A DNA stretch of 25,854 nt from CAZPAH01 sp964584495 (GCA_964584495.1 CAZPAH010000029.1:1-25854), one strand, 5' to 3'; counted from the stretch's first letter, positions 15,501 to 23,427 are shown. Made by a program: numbers and translations. Notes: generated from the letters alone by a model not told the origin.

Positions 15501-18500
15501 ACAGGCCCAGTGACATTACGAATGTTCGCATCTTCCCGGGAGCCTTCCAATGCAGCGCCTGGGCGGAGGTCCACTCGAGCAACCCCCGATGTGAGATGAA
15601 GTGGCGATACGAGGTCCGCAATATTGCGTCCAGAGCCAGCCACGCCTGGTGAGGAAGCAGCGCAGCCTCGACAACCGCCCGCAGCAGGTCATGAGTCACT
15701 TTCGATAACGAAAAGCCCTTCAGCCATCGCCCGGTGGTCGCCCACGTAAAGGGTTGCACCAGGGGGTGGAATAGCAGCTGCACGGCGACCACGCAGGTGG
15801 ATATCCACCCCATTCGAGAGGAGATCAGCCAGGAGGCCATGAGCAGGCCCAGGCTGGTCGGCGGTACAAGGCTTCGGCGCATGTTGTCGAAGATCTTCCA
15901 GCGGTCGAACCAGGAAAGCGGATTTTTTACCCGCCGCCCCGCAGCCTGGGGGACACGCGGCAAGACCCACTCCGCGATCTGCCAGTCACCACGGATCCAT
16001 CGATGTTGCCGGCTGGTGTAGCTCAAGTAATCCTGCGGGAAAGCATCATAAAGCTCTATGTCGCTGGCCAGGCCCACTCGAACGTGAGCCCCTTCGATCA
16101 AATCGTGGCTCAGCAGACATTCCTCGGGAAACCTTCCGGAAAGCACCCGACTGAAGGCGCGCACATCGTAGATGCCTTTGCCATGGTAGGAACCTTCGCC
16201 GGCGAGATCCTGATTGACATCGGAAACGGCCCTCGTATAAGGGTCGATTCCGACCGGGTCGGAGAAGAGCCGGCTGAAAAGCGAGGCGTTGGTGCTCGGC
16301 AGCGAGGGGCTCACGCGCGGCTGGATGATAGCATACGAGCCGGCCTGGATAGTGCCTGCGGCATCAAAGCGCGGCTGGTTGAGAGGGTGTGCCAGGGTTT
16401 CGATCATCCTGCGGGCGGCGCCGTGAGGCAGTTGTGTGTCGCTGTCCAGCGTGATGATGAACCGCACGTCGGACAGATGATCCGGATCGCCGACAAATAC
16501 CAGGCGATCGGCATCCTCGGGCCGCGTTCCATCTATCAGGCGATTGAGTTCTTCCAGCTTCCCTCGCTTGCGCTCCCAACCGATGAATTTACGCTCGGAT
16601 TCACTCCATCTTCGCTCCCGATGGAAAAGGAAGAATCGTTCACCGCCATACCGATGATCGAGTGCTTCGATACCTTCGGTCACCTCTCGAAGCAGGAGTT
16701 CGTCCTCCTCGCCCTCTTCCTTATCCGAATCCGTATGATCCGAATAGAGACCGAAGAGCAGATTGGACTCTTTGTTGGCCAGATATCGGATTTCAAGATT
16801 ATCCACCGCGTCCCGGATCGTATCCGTATTCACCAGCATCATGGGTACAACCACGAGCGTGCGAAATTCATCGGGGATTCCCGAATTCTCGAAATCCATC
16901 TTTGGAAGAATACGCGGAGGAAGCAGCCTCGTGATGATGTAATTCACGATCTCGAGCGAGAGCTGGCTGGCGGGGACCAACAAAAGTAGGACCAGCAACA
17001 GCATGCCCCCGGGAGTCTGTCCATGCATGCCAAGCAGGACGATCAGTGTGATGAATGCGGTGGAAAGAAAACCGAGACCGGAAAAGTACACTATGGAATG
17101 ATGGCGGTAGATCCAATGCAGGGTGCGAAAACGTGGCGTCTCACGGCATTGTATGAGCCGCGACAGCTCTTGTCTTCCTTCACCGATCAGATAGGTTCCG
17201 ACATGGATCCACCGTTCATCCACTGCCCCTTCGCGGGCGGCGCGTGCCGCCAGATCGATGGCTCTTCGGGCGACCTGGTCCTCCGTCCAGCCGGCCCTGC
17301 GGGCGAGTTCTTCGATCGTCTGGCGACACCTGTCGCGAGTGTCAAAATCCATCCGGGGATAGATGCCCGAAGGATCCAGGCGTAGCAGCCGCTCCACCCG
17401 ACTCAGCTTTTCGAATATTTTTCTCCAATCCAGAAGGGCGAGTTGCCGCAGGCTGGTGAACGCATTTCCTATCGATATCTGATCTATCATCTGTCTATTG
17501 TGCTCGAGAGGGTTAAGATCGCTGAGAGATTTTCGGAACGTGCGCTCGAGCCATCCCTGGACCGGCTCCAGCGCTGCTTCCTGGTCGTAGAGGTTCTCGA
17601 TCAGCTGGGAAGCGAAAAAGTGGCTCGGGCTAGGTTGCTTTTCGGCGAGTTCCGCAAGAATCGAGAAGAGTTGATTTGGATCCCGCCGGGTGGTGGTAAT
17701 AAGCCTGTTAGCCCAGAACTCGGCGATTTCACGCTCCCGCAACTCTATCAGCGCTTTTTCCGCCAGGTTCGAGATGCTCTCTATCAATGCTGCGCGCAGC
17801 ATCTGGGGGACGGCCCAGAGTTCACCGATCGACAGTGAGCCTACGGATTGATAAGACTCGATAAACGCGGTGACGTTTTCCCGATCAATACGCAGATCTG
17901 TACGGGAGACGAGATCCCTCGCCAGGCCGTAGATGCGCGGCAGCCCGCGACAGGGCTCATCGGCGAGTGACGGCAGCTCCAGGTAATAGCGCCTGGGAAG
18001 GTTCGTCTGAATTTCGCAGATGTTACTCTCGACGATGTACTCGTTATCCAGGAGCCATTCGGCCGTCGGCGGCGTACTCTGCCCCAGCCGGCTCGCTTCG
18101 GCGAGATCCATGCATGCCCGATGTATCCATCGCCTGGTCCGTTCGAGACTCTTGAGCAGTCCGATGTCCGGGCGGGCATCCGGGTCCACACGTTGTTCCC
18201 CGGCGAGACGCTCTGCGTATTCCGGGATCTGCACCGCCGAAAGCGGACTTCCTAGGGTCTCAGCCTCTCCGACACGACCCTCTCGCTTCGGATGAAAGAC
18301 GAATATGGCAGGAGGGATCTCACCGCTCTGCTGCAATACCGCCGCCGGGGAATGCATTGTTTCGATAGGCGTCCGCAGAAGCAGAACGGTCTCCCCGGAA
18401 ACCAGCCAACGTGCGTGATCGTCGAGTAGTCTCTTTCCTAAACCGAACCTCGATCTCCTTATCCATATTGCGCTGAAGAGGATTCCAGCCAATCCGCCCG

Positions 18501-18777
18501 CGAGGCTCGGAACCAGGGCGGAAAGGATTCCGCTCAGAAACAGTTCCTGCCACTTAAGGATTATAGAAGTAACTCCGGCGAGGACCCCAAACAGGACGAA
18601 AGCAATTGCCGTTCCGAGAATCCTGCGCCAAGAGAAGGGGTCCCACGTATGTATATTTCCATCCGGGGTCTTGCCGATCAATGCGGCGCGGCGGAAACCT
18701 TTCCTCTGCAACTTCTTGAAGGCTCCGCGGGCTTCATCTCGTTTTGCGAAGTAAGCTATAAGGATGCCTGTTTCCAT
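9598..18777 (-). CDS. ndvB: Cyclic beta-1,2-glucan synthase (GT84-GH94)
   Basis: A 3059-residue inner-membrane enzyme of the NdvB/ChvB/Cgs family, which makes periplasmic cyclic beta-1,2-glucan from UDP-glucose. Domain order by approximate residue: 1-170, an unusual N-terminal extension with two membrane helices and glycine-rich turns; 190-500, helical region typical of the family; 555-605, membrane helices; 620-1000, GT84 transferase with DSDTQLP near 775, LSHDLIEG and RQHRWIRGDW near 922; about 1000-1130, further membrane helices; 1145-1720, glycoamylase-like domain (APYASLLAL, GYYDALD, MAHHQGM near 1697); 1780-2480, two GH94-type beta-sandwich regions; about 2540-2950, GH94 (alpha/alpha)6 barrel with catalytic motif GDWNDGM near 2730, which trims or phosphorolyses chains to control ring size. 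The reading frame is unbroken over 9.2 kb. It is about 200 residues longer than Brucella or Sinorhizobium enzymes, mostly through the N-terminal extension. The start ATG follows AAGGATAGAGA. No cyclic glucan exporter (ndvA) is in the window. Confidence 0.95.
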   Translation of the reverse strand: METGILIAYFAKRDEARGAFKKLQRKGFRRAALIGKTPDGNIHTWDPFSWRRILGTAIAFVLFGVLAGVTSIILKWQELFLSGILSALVPSLAGGLAGILFSAIWIRRSRFGLGKRLLDDHARWLVSGETVLLLRTPIETMHSPAAVLQQSGEIPPAIFVFHPKREGRVGEAETLGSPLSAVQIPEYAERLAGEQRVDPDARPDIGLLKSLERTRRWIHRACMDLAEASRLGQSTPPTAEWLLDNEYIVESNICEIQTNLPRRYYLELPSLADEPCRGLPRIYGLARDLVSRTDLRIDRENVTAFIESYQSVGSLSIGELWAVPQMLRAALIESISNLAEKALIELREREIAEFWANRLITTTRRDPNQLFSILAELAEKQPSPSHFFASQLIENLYDQEAALEPVQGWLERTFRKSLSDLNPLEHNRQMIDQISIGNAFTSLRQLALLDWRKIFEKLSRVERLLRLDPSGIYPRMDFDTRDRCRQTIEELARRAGWTEDQVARRAIDLAARAAREGAVDERWIHVGTYLIGEGRQELSRLIQCRETPRFRTLHWIYRHHSIVYFSGLGFLSTAFITLIVLLGMHGQTPGGMLLLVLLLLVPASQLSLEIVNYIITRLLPPRILPKMDFENSGIPDEFRTLVVVPMMLVNTDTIRDAVDNLEIRYLANKESNLLFGLYSDHTDSDKEEGEEDELLLREVTEGIEALDHRYGGERFFLFHRERRWSESERKFIGWERKRGKLEELNRLIDGTRPEDADRLVFVGDPDHLSDVRFIITLDSDTQLPHGAARRMIETLAHPLNQPRFDAAGTIQAGSYAIIQPRVSPSLPSTNASLFSRLFSDPVGIDPYTRAVSDVNQDLAGEGSYHGKGIYDVRAFSRVLSGRFPEECLLSHDLIEGAHVRVGLASDIELYDAFPQDYLSYTSRQHRWIRGDWQIAEWVLPRVPQAAGRRVKNPLSWFDRWKIFDNMRRSLVPPTSLGLLMASWLISSRMGWISTCVVAVQLLFHPLVQPFTWATTGRWLKGFSLSKVTHDLLRAVVEAALLPHQAWLALDAILRTSYRHFISHRGLLEWTSAQALHWKAPGKMRTFVMSLGLSSIFSGIAGWALLHWAPSSLPAAGPWLLLWFVSPLFGWFLVIRPPAKPLQSRLLEKDLRFLRRVARRTWGYFSEFVGDETSWLPPDNYQVSHTNKLSMRTSPTNIGFWMLSTLGAHDFGYLTVDRVVEDLTRTVETIGKLERYEGHLLNWYDIKTLAPLEPRYVSMVDSGNLLGCLWALEQGLDELIRTPVLDVNAFDGLLDTGEILKQAVEEESPAGFDARGLNELLHTLRTPPERIIDAIRLLRQVEGGVSALADEARGSADSETSTVLWARQMQSQASAWLGIADRYLAWIEILDEKPEEEIALLGQEVLLAHRGDLHFAPSLLDLADENIACIRLLRSIREEAHTDAAPLFEWIDRLMQAFETSKWLASEMLALGKQLILDGRELSGSINVSFLYDAERRLFSIGYNVSEGRPDSSYYDLLASEARLGSFIAIARGDVSIEHWFSMSRPYGSIGRHRALLSWAGSMFEYLLPLILQRSFDNSLLDKAIRETVAVHIEYGRKRRVPWGISESAFGDLDVNRTYQYKAFGVPELGLKRSVREELVVAPYASLLALNTAPRETVKNLKRLAKLGLLKDYGYYDALDFGRQPRREGERGVIVRAYMAHHQGMGFLSLTNFIHGNPIQRRFHADPRVRAVEPLLQERIPILPPLHHIPTREKMPSVMSVGEVAPSVSKFDTPHTATPKTQLLSNGRYCLMLTNAGGGYSRWGDFEITRWRSDRTRDPWGTFCYIHEADSDRLWSNTYHPTGGKVEAYSANFALDRAVFRRDDNGIQTETEVIVSPEDDVEIRRITLFNRTVRTRRLDLTSYVELSMAPHNADRQHPAFNKLFIQTEAVPEHKALLAYRRPRSKDDTPIYVAHRFTLERAGDEAMQFETDRRTFIGIGRTLAKPMGVFREPGNSQGFVLDPILSLRRSVTIGPGKRVEVSMVLAAGETRQQALHLIGKYSDVHAIDRAMDIAWASAQLELRLLRIQPDEARRFQQLASHLLFPSPLLRSPSDCIEKNPKGQAGLWPYGISGDVPIALIVIGQARDITLVRQIFQAHAYWRMRGLTVDLVILNEEASGYEQPLRERIESLIHSHSMHTEVDRPGGIYLRNADLIPEEDLMLLRAAAEVVLVAARGTLPQQLGMPMESPDPPAPIARKRAPREPSASLPFMELSYFNSLGGFTPDGREYAIYLGPGINTPAPWINVIANPTFGTTISETGAGFTWYGNSQRNRLTQWSNDPVMDPPSEALYIRDEETRVYWTPTPSPIREETAYRARHGAGYTAFEHNSHGIEQELTIFVPVDENGGEPVKLQRLLLRNDSSRHRKLSVTYYVEWTLGEHRESSQMHVTTSWDDEVQALLAGNCYHPDYADRVAFAAVSPPAESYSGDRTSFLGRNRPMGQPAAMEQLRLSQRTGAGLDPCAALRITVDLAPGERSEITCMLGQAGSAEESRTLIRKYRESAAFDNALNGTKEWWDDLLGTIEVRTPELAADFLINRWLLYQSLTCRIWGRSAFYQPSGAFGFRDQLQDVMAFPLAYPALAREHILRAAGRQFEEGDVQHWWHPPGGTGIRSRISDDLLWLPYVVAHYIRITGDVDILRMEVPFLNAPALKDDQNEALSTPEVAFKRGTLFEHCRLAVTRGLTFGPHGLPLMGTGDWNDGMNLVGAGGRGESVWLGWFIVDVLKGMAELSDLLDRPELSRTYRNKRKALIQRVERSAWDGEWYLRAIFDDGTPLGSSANDEAKIDSLPQSWAWLSGAADADRADTALESAWKHLVREDEGLVLLLEPPFDRSEPSPGYIKGYPPGVRENGGQYTHAALWFAMAMARRGDGTRAAKILHMLNPIERARDPETVWRYGVEPYVVAADVYRLPGRIGYGGWSWYTGSAALMHRAWVEEILGLKVQGDLMQVNPVIPGWWNGFHMRYRHGEAVYEIQVENPEGCERGVSRVEMDGQHVPDGVIPLHRDLVKHRILVLMGQPPQAT

Positions 18778-18876
18778 TCTCTATCCTTGCATCACCACTT
18801 GTTTCAAGCTTCGAGACATTGCGCTGGATTTCACGGGGCGGGAATCTACAATGCAATTTCGGAGCATCCATCAGGC

Positions 18877-18897
18877 TGCGTCTCCGGTTGAGACGCA
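18877..18897 (-). repeat. 8-bp hairpin in the region upstream of the glucan synthase gene
   Basis: TGCGTCTC-CGGTT-GAGACGCA, a perfect 8-bp stem with 5-nt loop, about 100 nt before the ndvB start and after the transketolase operon. No T-tract follows on either strand, so it may be a leader or regulatory hairpin. In the gap 18778-18954 a TTGACA (minus, 18911-18906) has no matching -10, and I see no clear promoter. Confidence 0.35.
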
Positions 18898-18954
18898 AAT
18901 GGGTGTGTCAAATGATTGTAGCCTTTACACGAGAGCTGAGTCTACAAATATAAG

Positions 18955-19065
18955 TTAGTATCGGTAGCGGTATCTGCCCCTCCTGAAAGTACCATCCGAA
19001 CAATAATCAATTTCGCACACGGCCCGGCACTTCTCGAATTCCTCCCGGCCGATCATCCCCCGCAT
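18955..19065 (-). CDS. Possible 36-residue microprotein translationally coupled to transketolase
   Basis: Starts MRGMIGREEFEKC and ends RRGRYRYRY; it has three cysteines and a basic/tyrosine-rich tail. Its ATG (19065-19063) overlaps the transketolase stop as TGATG, the same kind of junction that joins the RNB gene to transketolase and the esterase gene to the patatin gene. It has no separate strong Shine-Dalgarno sequence, as expected for re-initiation. It is too short for family assignment and could be a chance ORF; the overlap is the only positive argument. Confidence 0.35.
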   Translation of the reverse strand: MRGMIGREEFEKCRAVCEIDYCSDGTFRRGRYRYRY

Positions 19066-21089
19066 CAGCGGTCCTGACTCTCCTTCAGCAGGTCCATGGC
19101 TTCTGAGAGGACATGTTCCGGTGTAAACCCGAATTTCTCATACAGCACGTCCGCCGGTGCCGAAGCGCCGAAATGATCGAGCCCTACGAGCCTTCCCTTC
19201 GTCCCGGCGTAGTGCTCCCAGCCGAGAGAGCGTCCTGCTTCTACCGTAACGCGCGCTGTCACCTGGAGAGGAACTACCTGATCCCGGTATTCCGCCGGTT
19301 GGCGATCGAATATCTCCCAACTCGGCATCGACACGACTCTCGCGTTGACGCCGGTCGAAGCGAGAAGCCTGCCGGCAGCGAGCGCGATATGGGTCTCCGA
19401 TCCGGTCCCGATCAGGATCACGTCGGCAGGGCCCTCCTCTGCCTGCCATAATATGTACGCGCCGTGGTCAAGACCCGCGGCGGACCCGTATTCGTCCTGA
19501 TCGAGGATGGGAAGCTTCTGACGGGTGAGGACCAGCGCCGTCGGACCCCCGGTATTTTGCAGCGCCGCCTTCCAAGCACGCGCGGTCTCGTTGGCATCCG
19601 CCGGACGGATAACGGTCAGGCCGGGGACCATGCGAAGGCCCATCAATTGTTCCACCGGCTGATGGGTCGGGCCGTCTTCGCCCAGCCCGATACTGTCGTG
19701 GGTGAAGATATAAATTACCCTCAGCCCCATCAATGCCGCCAGACGCATCGGCGGGCGCATATAATCCGAGAAGGTTAAAAAGGTGGCTGAATATGGTATC
19801 AGGCCCCCGTGAAGAGCCATCCCGTTTACGATCGACCCCATCGCGTGTTCGCGGACTCCGAAATGCATGTTGCGGCCGCAACGATCATCCCTGCCAAAAT
19901 CGCCCTGTCCCGCCAGGATCGTCTTCGTGCTGGGCGCAAGGTCCGCCGAGCCGCCGACGAGCGAGCGTACCCGCTCAGCCAGGAAGTTCATGACCTTCCC
20001 CGACGCATCGCGTGTTGCGATCGAACCGCCAACGTCGCCGAAAAACTCTTCCAGCCCTTCATCCAGATCCGCGGGCAGCCCTCCCCGGATCGAGACCTCG
20101 AACTCCGCCGCATCCACGGGATAACCGGCTCGGAACGATTCGAACGCCTCCTGCCAATTCTTCCTGGCCGCTCCCCCTCGCTCTTTCGCCAGGCGCATGT
20201 GGGCGAGCACATCATCGGGGATATAGAAGGCCGGCTCCGGGGGCCAGCCGAGCTTCTCCTTCGTGGCCCGGACTCCATCCTCGCCGAGCGGCTCTCCGTG
20301 AACCCTGGCTGTCCCGGCATCGGGGCTTCCATAACCGATCACGGTCCTGCAGATGATGAGCGATGGCCGTTGCTTTTCGGCCCTGGCTTCATGAATGGCA
20401 TCGCCCAGCATCTCGATATCGTTGCCGTCGATCGGCCCCGTCACCTGCCAGCCGTAAGCCTCAAACCTTTGGGCGACGTTCTCGCTGAAAACGATATCCG
20501 TCCTGCCTTCGATCTGGATACCGTTGTCGTCATAGAGACAGATCAGCTTGCCGAGTGCTGAATTCCCCGCGAAGCTTGCCGCCTCGCCCGTCACCCCCTC
20601 CTCCATGTCTCCGTCGGACATGAGGACGTACGTATAGTGGTCGACTATCCTGTGCCCGCCGATATTGAAACGCCCGGCGAGCCACGCCTCCGCGACAGCC
20701 ATCCCCACGCCGTGCGCGAAGCCCTGACCGAGCGGGCCTGTAGTCACTTCCACCCCCGGAGTCACCCCGTATTCGGGATGCCCCGGAGTGCGGCTGCCCC
20801 ATTGCCGGAAATCCATGAGCTCCTCCAGGGGGAGATCGTACCCGGTGAGATGAAGGAGTGCGTAGAGAAGCATCGAGGCATGCCCGGGGGAAAGGATGAA
20901 CCGGTCCCTGTCGGGCCAGTCGGGATCGGCCGGATCATGTTTCAGGAATCGGTCCCAGAGGGTGTACGCTATCGGCGCCGCTCCCATTGGGGTCCCGGGA
21001 TGGCCCGACCCGGCCTTCTGAACCGCGTCGACCGCCAGGAACCTTATCGTATCGATCGCTTTACGGTCAATCATGGCATGGTCATCCAT
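19065..21089 (-). CDS. tkt: Transketolase
   Basis: A full-length 674-residue thiamine-diphosphate enzyme of the non-oxidative pentose phosphate pathway, moving two-carbon units between ketose and aldose phosphates. The N-terminal ThDP-binding domain has GSGHPGTPMG (His30), LSPGHASMLLYALLHL (His70), TTGPLGQG, and the cofactor/metal motif SDGDMEEG at about 158-165 with DDNGIQIEG following. The pyrimidine domain has HDSIGLGEDGPTHQPVEQL, and the C-terminal domain follows. The start ATG 21089 shares its A with the TAA stop of the RNB ribonuclease gene (TAATG), so the two are translationally coupled. The longer open frame upstream of 21089 is a shadow of the RNB gene and has non-protein-like composition. 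A coupled 36-codon ORF follows the stop. No phosphopentose neighbours are present. Confidence 0.97.
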   Translation of the reverse strand: MDDHAMIDRKAIDTIRFLAVDAVQKAGSGHPGTPMGAAPIAYTLWDRFLKHDPADPDWPDRDRFILSPGHASMLLYALLHLTGYDLPLEELMDFRQWGSRTPGHPEYGVTPGVEVTTGPLGQGFAHGVGMAVAEAWLAGRFNIGGHRIVDHYTYVLMSDGDMEEGVTGEAASFAGNSALGKLICLYDDNGIQIEGRTDIVFSENVAQRFEAYGWQVTGPIDGNDIEMLGDAIHEARAEKQRPSLIICRTVIGYGSPDAGTARVHGEPLGEDGVRATKEKLGWPPEPAFYIPDDVLAHMRLAKERGGAARKNWQEAFESFRAGYPVDAAEFEVSIRGGLPADLDEGLEEFFGDVGGSIATRDASGKVMNFLAERVRSLVGGSADLAPSTKTILAGQGDFGRDDRCGRNMHFGVREHAMGSIVNGMALHGGLIPYSATFLTFSDYMRPPMRLAALMGLRVIYIFTHDSIGLGEDGPTHQPVEQLMGLRMVPGLTVIRPADANETARAWKAALQNTGGPTALVLTRQKLPILDQDEYGSAAGLDHGAYILWQAEEGPADVILIGTGSETHIALAAGRLLASTGVNARVVSMPSWEIFDRQPAEYRDQVVPLQVTARVTVEAGRSLGWEHYAGTKGRLVGLDHFGASAPADVLYEKFGFTPEHVLSEAMDLLKESQDR

Positions 21090-22573
21090 TACCTGCTCAC
21101 CCTCTCGAAATCGATAAAGCCCCTCTCCACATCCACGCCGACAAGTTCCACATGGACCCTGGAGCCGACATCCAGTCCGCCGGCCCCTTCGACGATCTTC
21201 CCTTCCACCGGTATCTGGAGAAGCCTCGCCCATGTCCCTTTCTCCGAAGCCCCCGTGACGATCGCGTCGAACCTCTCGTGGACCCTGGGCTCGAGAAGAA
21301 GCGCCGCGGCCGATTTGCTGACCTGCCTCTCGACCTTGTCGGCCGCGTTCTCTTTCTCGCTGCAGTGTTTCGCAAGGGCATCCAGTTCGTCCGTACCATA
21401 GGGGCATGCATCGCCGGCCAGCGCGGCCTTCAGAAGGCGCTGCGTAATCAGGTCGGGGTAGCGGCGGTTCGGAGCGGTGGAATGCGCATAGTCTTTTACC
21501 GCGAGGCCGAAATGCCCGGGAGCCTTGTCGCCCGGAAGATCGGCCACATACTCTCCCGGCCCCATCAGCTTGATGACTGTAAGGGATAGGTCCGGGAACC
21601 GAACGGGGTCGGCGGCCTTCTCCTTTAGAAGAAACTTGTCCAGCGCCTTCGCGTCGGGGTTGCGGGGCAGATCGTATTTATAATCCGCCGCAAGCTCGAC
21701 GATCTTATCCCATCGTTTGGGCTCGCGCACCACGCGGCGGATCGACGGAAAACCTTTGGCCGCTAGAAAACGGGCGGTGCTGCCATTTGCCGCGATCATG
21801 AAATCCTCTATGATGCTCGTCGCGCGGTTCTTGTGCTCCGCTCCGAAATCATGCAGCTCTTCCCCCGCGAAGGTGGGTCTCGCCTTGATGGTCTCGAGGC
21901 TTAGCGCCCCCTGCGAGTGCCGCAGCTCCCTAAGGCGCTGCGCGGCCCGGTCCTGCGCCCGCAGATTCTCGTCGAGTCCGCTCACGGCAACGATCGCTTC
22001 GGGCGCGTCGTGCTTCCCCTCGAGCCAGGCGGCCACGCCGTTATAGGCCAACTTCGCCTTATTACGCACAAGGGCCGGATAGATTTCCGAGTCCTTAAGG
22101 ATCCCTTTCCCGTCGATCACCATATCGACGACGACCGCCACACGGTCGGAATCGTAGTTGAGCGAGGTGAGGTTTGTAGAGAGCTTTTCCGGGAGCATTG
22201 GAAATATCACGGCCGGCGTATAGACGGAGGTCGTGTTGCTGCCGGCGTGGCCGTCGATCGGAGACCCTTTCCCGACGATCGAATCCACGTCGGCGATAGC
22301 CACCAGGATCCTGATATCGTCTCCCGTCATGACCTCGGCGACCGTCAGCTGGTCGAGATCGAGAGAATCGTCATTATCTATGGAAGCCCATAACAGGCCG
22401 GTGAGATCGCGTAGATCCCGGCCATCCGCGGTGGCGGGAGCCTTGATCCCATCCAGCTCCGCCATCGCTTCGCGTGAAAAGTCGGGCAGGAGGCCCCGAT
22501 TGATCATCGCCTCCCTGGCGATCCTCATTAATATAGCTTTGTGCTCTTTTCCGTTCGCTCCGGAATTGTTCAT
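21089..22573 (-). CDS. Short-form RNB-domain exoribonuclease (RNase II family)
   Basis: A 494-residue 3'-5' exoribonuclease-type protein. It lacks the two N-terminal cold-shock domains of E. coli RNase II/RNase R; a short helical lead (1-55) precedes the RNB domain (about 60-385). The catalytic cluster reads SIDNDDSLDLDQL at about 64-76: Asp66, Asp72 and Asp74 are present, while the fourth acidic position of E. coli RNase II (DLDD) is Gln75. As I recall, this short subfamily often has DLDQ here. Other landmarks are YTPAVIFPMLPEKLSTNLTS, EDFMIAANG and HSTAPNRRYPDLITQR. An S1-like C-terminal segment (about 425-494) ends the protein. Probable role: RNA turnover, processively from the 3' end. The ATG at 22573 follows AAAGGTGA. 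A weak promoter-like pair (TTGAAC and TATTAC, 15-bp spacer) lies upstream. It is coupled to tkt through TAATG. Confidence 0.92.
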   Translation of the reverse strand: MNNSGANGKEHKAILMRIAREAMINRGLLPDFSREAMAELDGIKAPATADGRDLRDLTGLLWASIDNDDSLDLDQLTVAEVMTGDDIRILVAIADVDSIVGKGSPIDGHAGSNTTSVYTPAVIFPMLPEKLSTNLTSLNYDSDRVAVVVDMVIDGKGILKDSEIYPALVRNKAKLAYNGVAAWLEGKHDAPEAIVAVSGLDENLRAQDRAAQRLRELRHSQGALSLETIKARPTFAGEELHDFGAEHKNRATSIIEDFMIAANGSTARFLAAKGFPSIRRVVREPKRWDKIVELAADYKYDLPRNPDAKALDKFLLKEKAADPVRFPDLSLTVIKLMGPGEYVADLPGDKAPGHFGLAVKDYAHSTAPNRRYPDLITQRLLKAALAGDACPYGTDELDALAKHCSEKENAADKVERQVSKSAAALLLEPRVHERFDAIVTGASEKGTWARLLQIPVEGKIVEGAGGLDVGSRVHVELVGVDVERGFIDFERVSR

Positions 22574-22711
22574 AAGATGTCACCTTTCATGCCGGCCCGC
22601 CGGAGGTACCAGCAGATAAGAGATTTCGATATGATCGCCTCCCAGTGTAATACCTGAAAACGCATGTGTTCAAGCGGTAGTCCGCCCCGGGAGAACGCCG
22701 ATGATATAATA

Positions 22712-22734
22712 GCGGGGCCTTGAAGAGGCCCCGC
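22712..22734 (-). terminator. Rho-independent terminator for the small outer-membrane protein gene
   Basis: GCGGGGCCT (22712-22720), loop TGAAG, AGGCCCCGC (22726-22734). Read on the minus strand it is preceded by an A-rich tract and followed by TATTATAT, so it fits as the terminator of the gene ending at 22781 and insulates the RNB-tkt operon. On the plus strand it is followed by ACTTTTATAATTTTAT, so it may work both ways. Confidence 0.75.
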
Positions 22735-22780
22735 ACTTTTATAATTTTATATGGCTTCCGGTCGTTCCGTCGGGATCGTC

Positions 22781-23344
22781 CTAGAACGCCACTCCCGCGC
22801 GCAGCACGAATCCCGGACCGTAGGTCATTTCCAGGTCTTCGTTACCGCCGGTAGGCGCGCCGGTGATCCCCGCCATCACGAGCCAGTTGAAGTTCTTCTC
22901 GGTGAGGATGATAAGCTCGAAAGTGCCGTTGAGGATCATGTAGTTCGATGAGTCTATGGCTCCGAGCGAGCCGAGCATACCGTAACTGATCCCGAATCCC
23001 GGCCTGAACAGCAGGTTCGATCCCTCCGAGTTGATCCATGCCTTGATCGTGAACCCTAGCTCGATCATTGACGAGGACTCGTCATAGCCGCTGAAGTTGT
23101 TGTAGCCGACGGTAACCCCTCCGGAGATCTTGGGCCCGAGCTTGTAATCAGCCCCTCCGGCAAGTCCGAAACTCATGTCTGTATCGTAATCCCTTCCCTC
23201 GATCCAGAATGTGCCCGGACTTACGAGCCCGGCCTGGATATTCACCGTGGTCGATCTTTCTAGAAGATCATAGGCCATGAGTGGAGACGCGGCCACGACG
23301 GCGAGTAGCAACACAAGAGCGGTGATCTGTGATGAACGGAGCAT
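22781..23344 (-). CDS. Small outer-membrane beta-barrel protein, function unknown
   Basis: 187 residues. The signal peptide 1-24 ends SPLMA. The mature part is a series of alternating beta-strands with aromatic girdles and Gly/Ser turns (TVNIQAGLVSPGTFW, FGLAGGADYKLG, SGGVTVGYNNFSGY, LFRPGFGISYGMLG, TYGPGFVLRAGVAF) and ends in Phe, the usual barrel-assembly signal. It resembles OmpW/OprF-like or 'outer membrane beta-barrel domain' proteins of about 8 strands; no specific substrate can be assigned. ATG 23344 follows AGGAGGGTTGG. It is divergent from the second barrel gene at 23660, with facing -35-like elements in the shared upstream region. Confidence 0.85.
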   Translation of the reverse strand: MLRSSQITALVLLLAVVAASPLMAYDLLERSTTVNIQAGLVSPGTFWIEGRDYDTDMSFGLAGGADYKLGPKISGGVTVGYNNFSGYDESSSMIELGFTIKAWINSEGSNLLFRPGFGISYGMLGSLGAIDSSNYMILNGTFELIILTEKNFNWLVMAGITGAPTGGNEDLEMTYGPGFVLRAGVAF

Positions 23345-23427
23345 CCAACCCTCCTCTGCTGGTGCGAAAATCCCTCGAATCCCTCAATAGTGACTCCCGT
23401 GGCCGAGCATATGTGCGTGGCGGGGAT

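Noticed and set aside
9598..18777. Numerous 60-250 codon frames in all other frames across the glucan synthase gene
   Set aside because: All are shadows of one continuous 3059-codon frame with family motifs from end to end.
21090..21407. N-terminal extension of the transketolase frame
   Set aside because: Overlaps the RNB gene, gives Arg/Gly-rich sequence, and the normal transketolase N-terminus with a TAATG junction begins at 21089.
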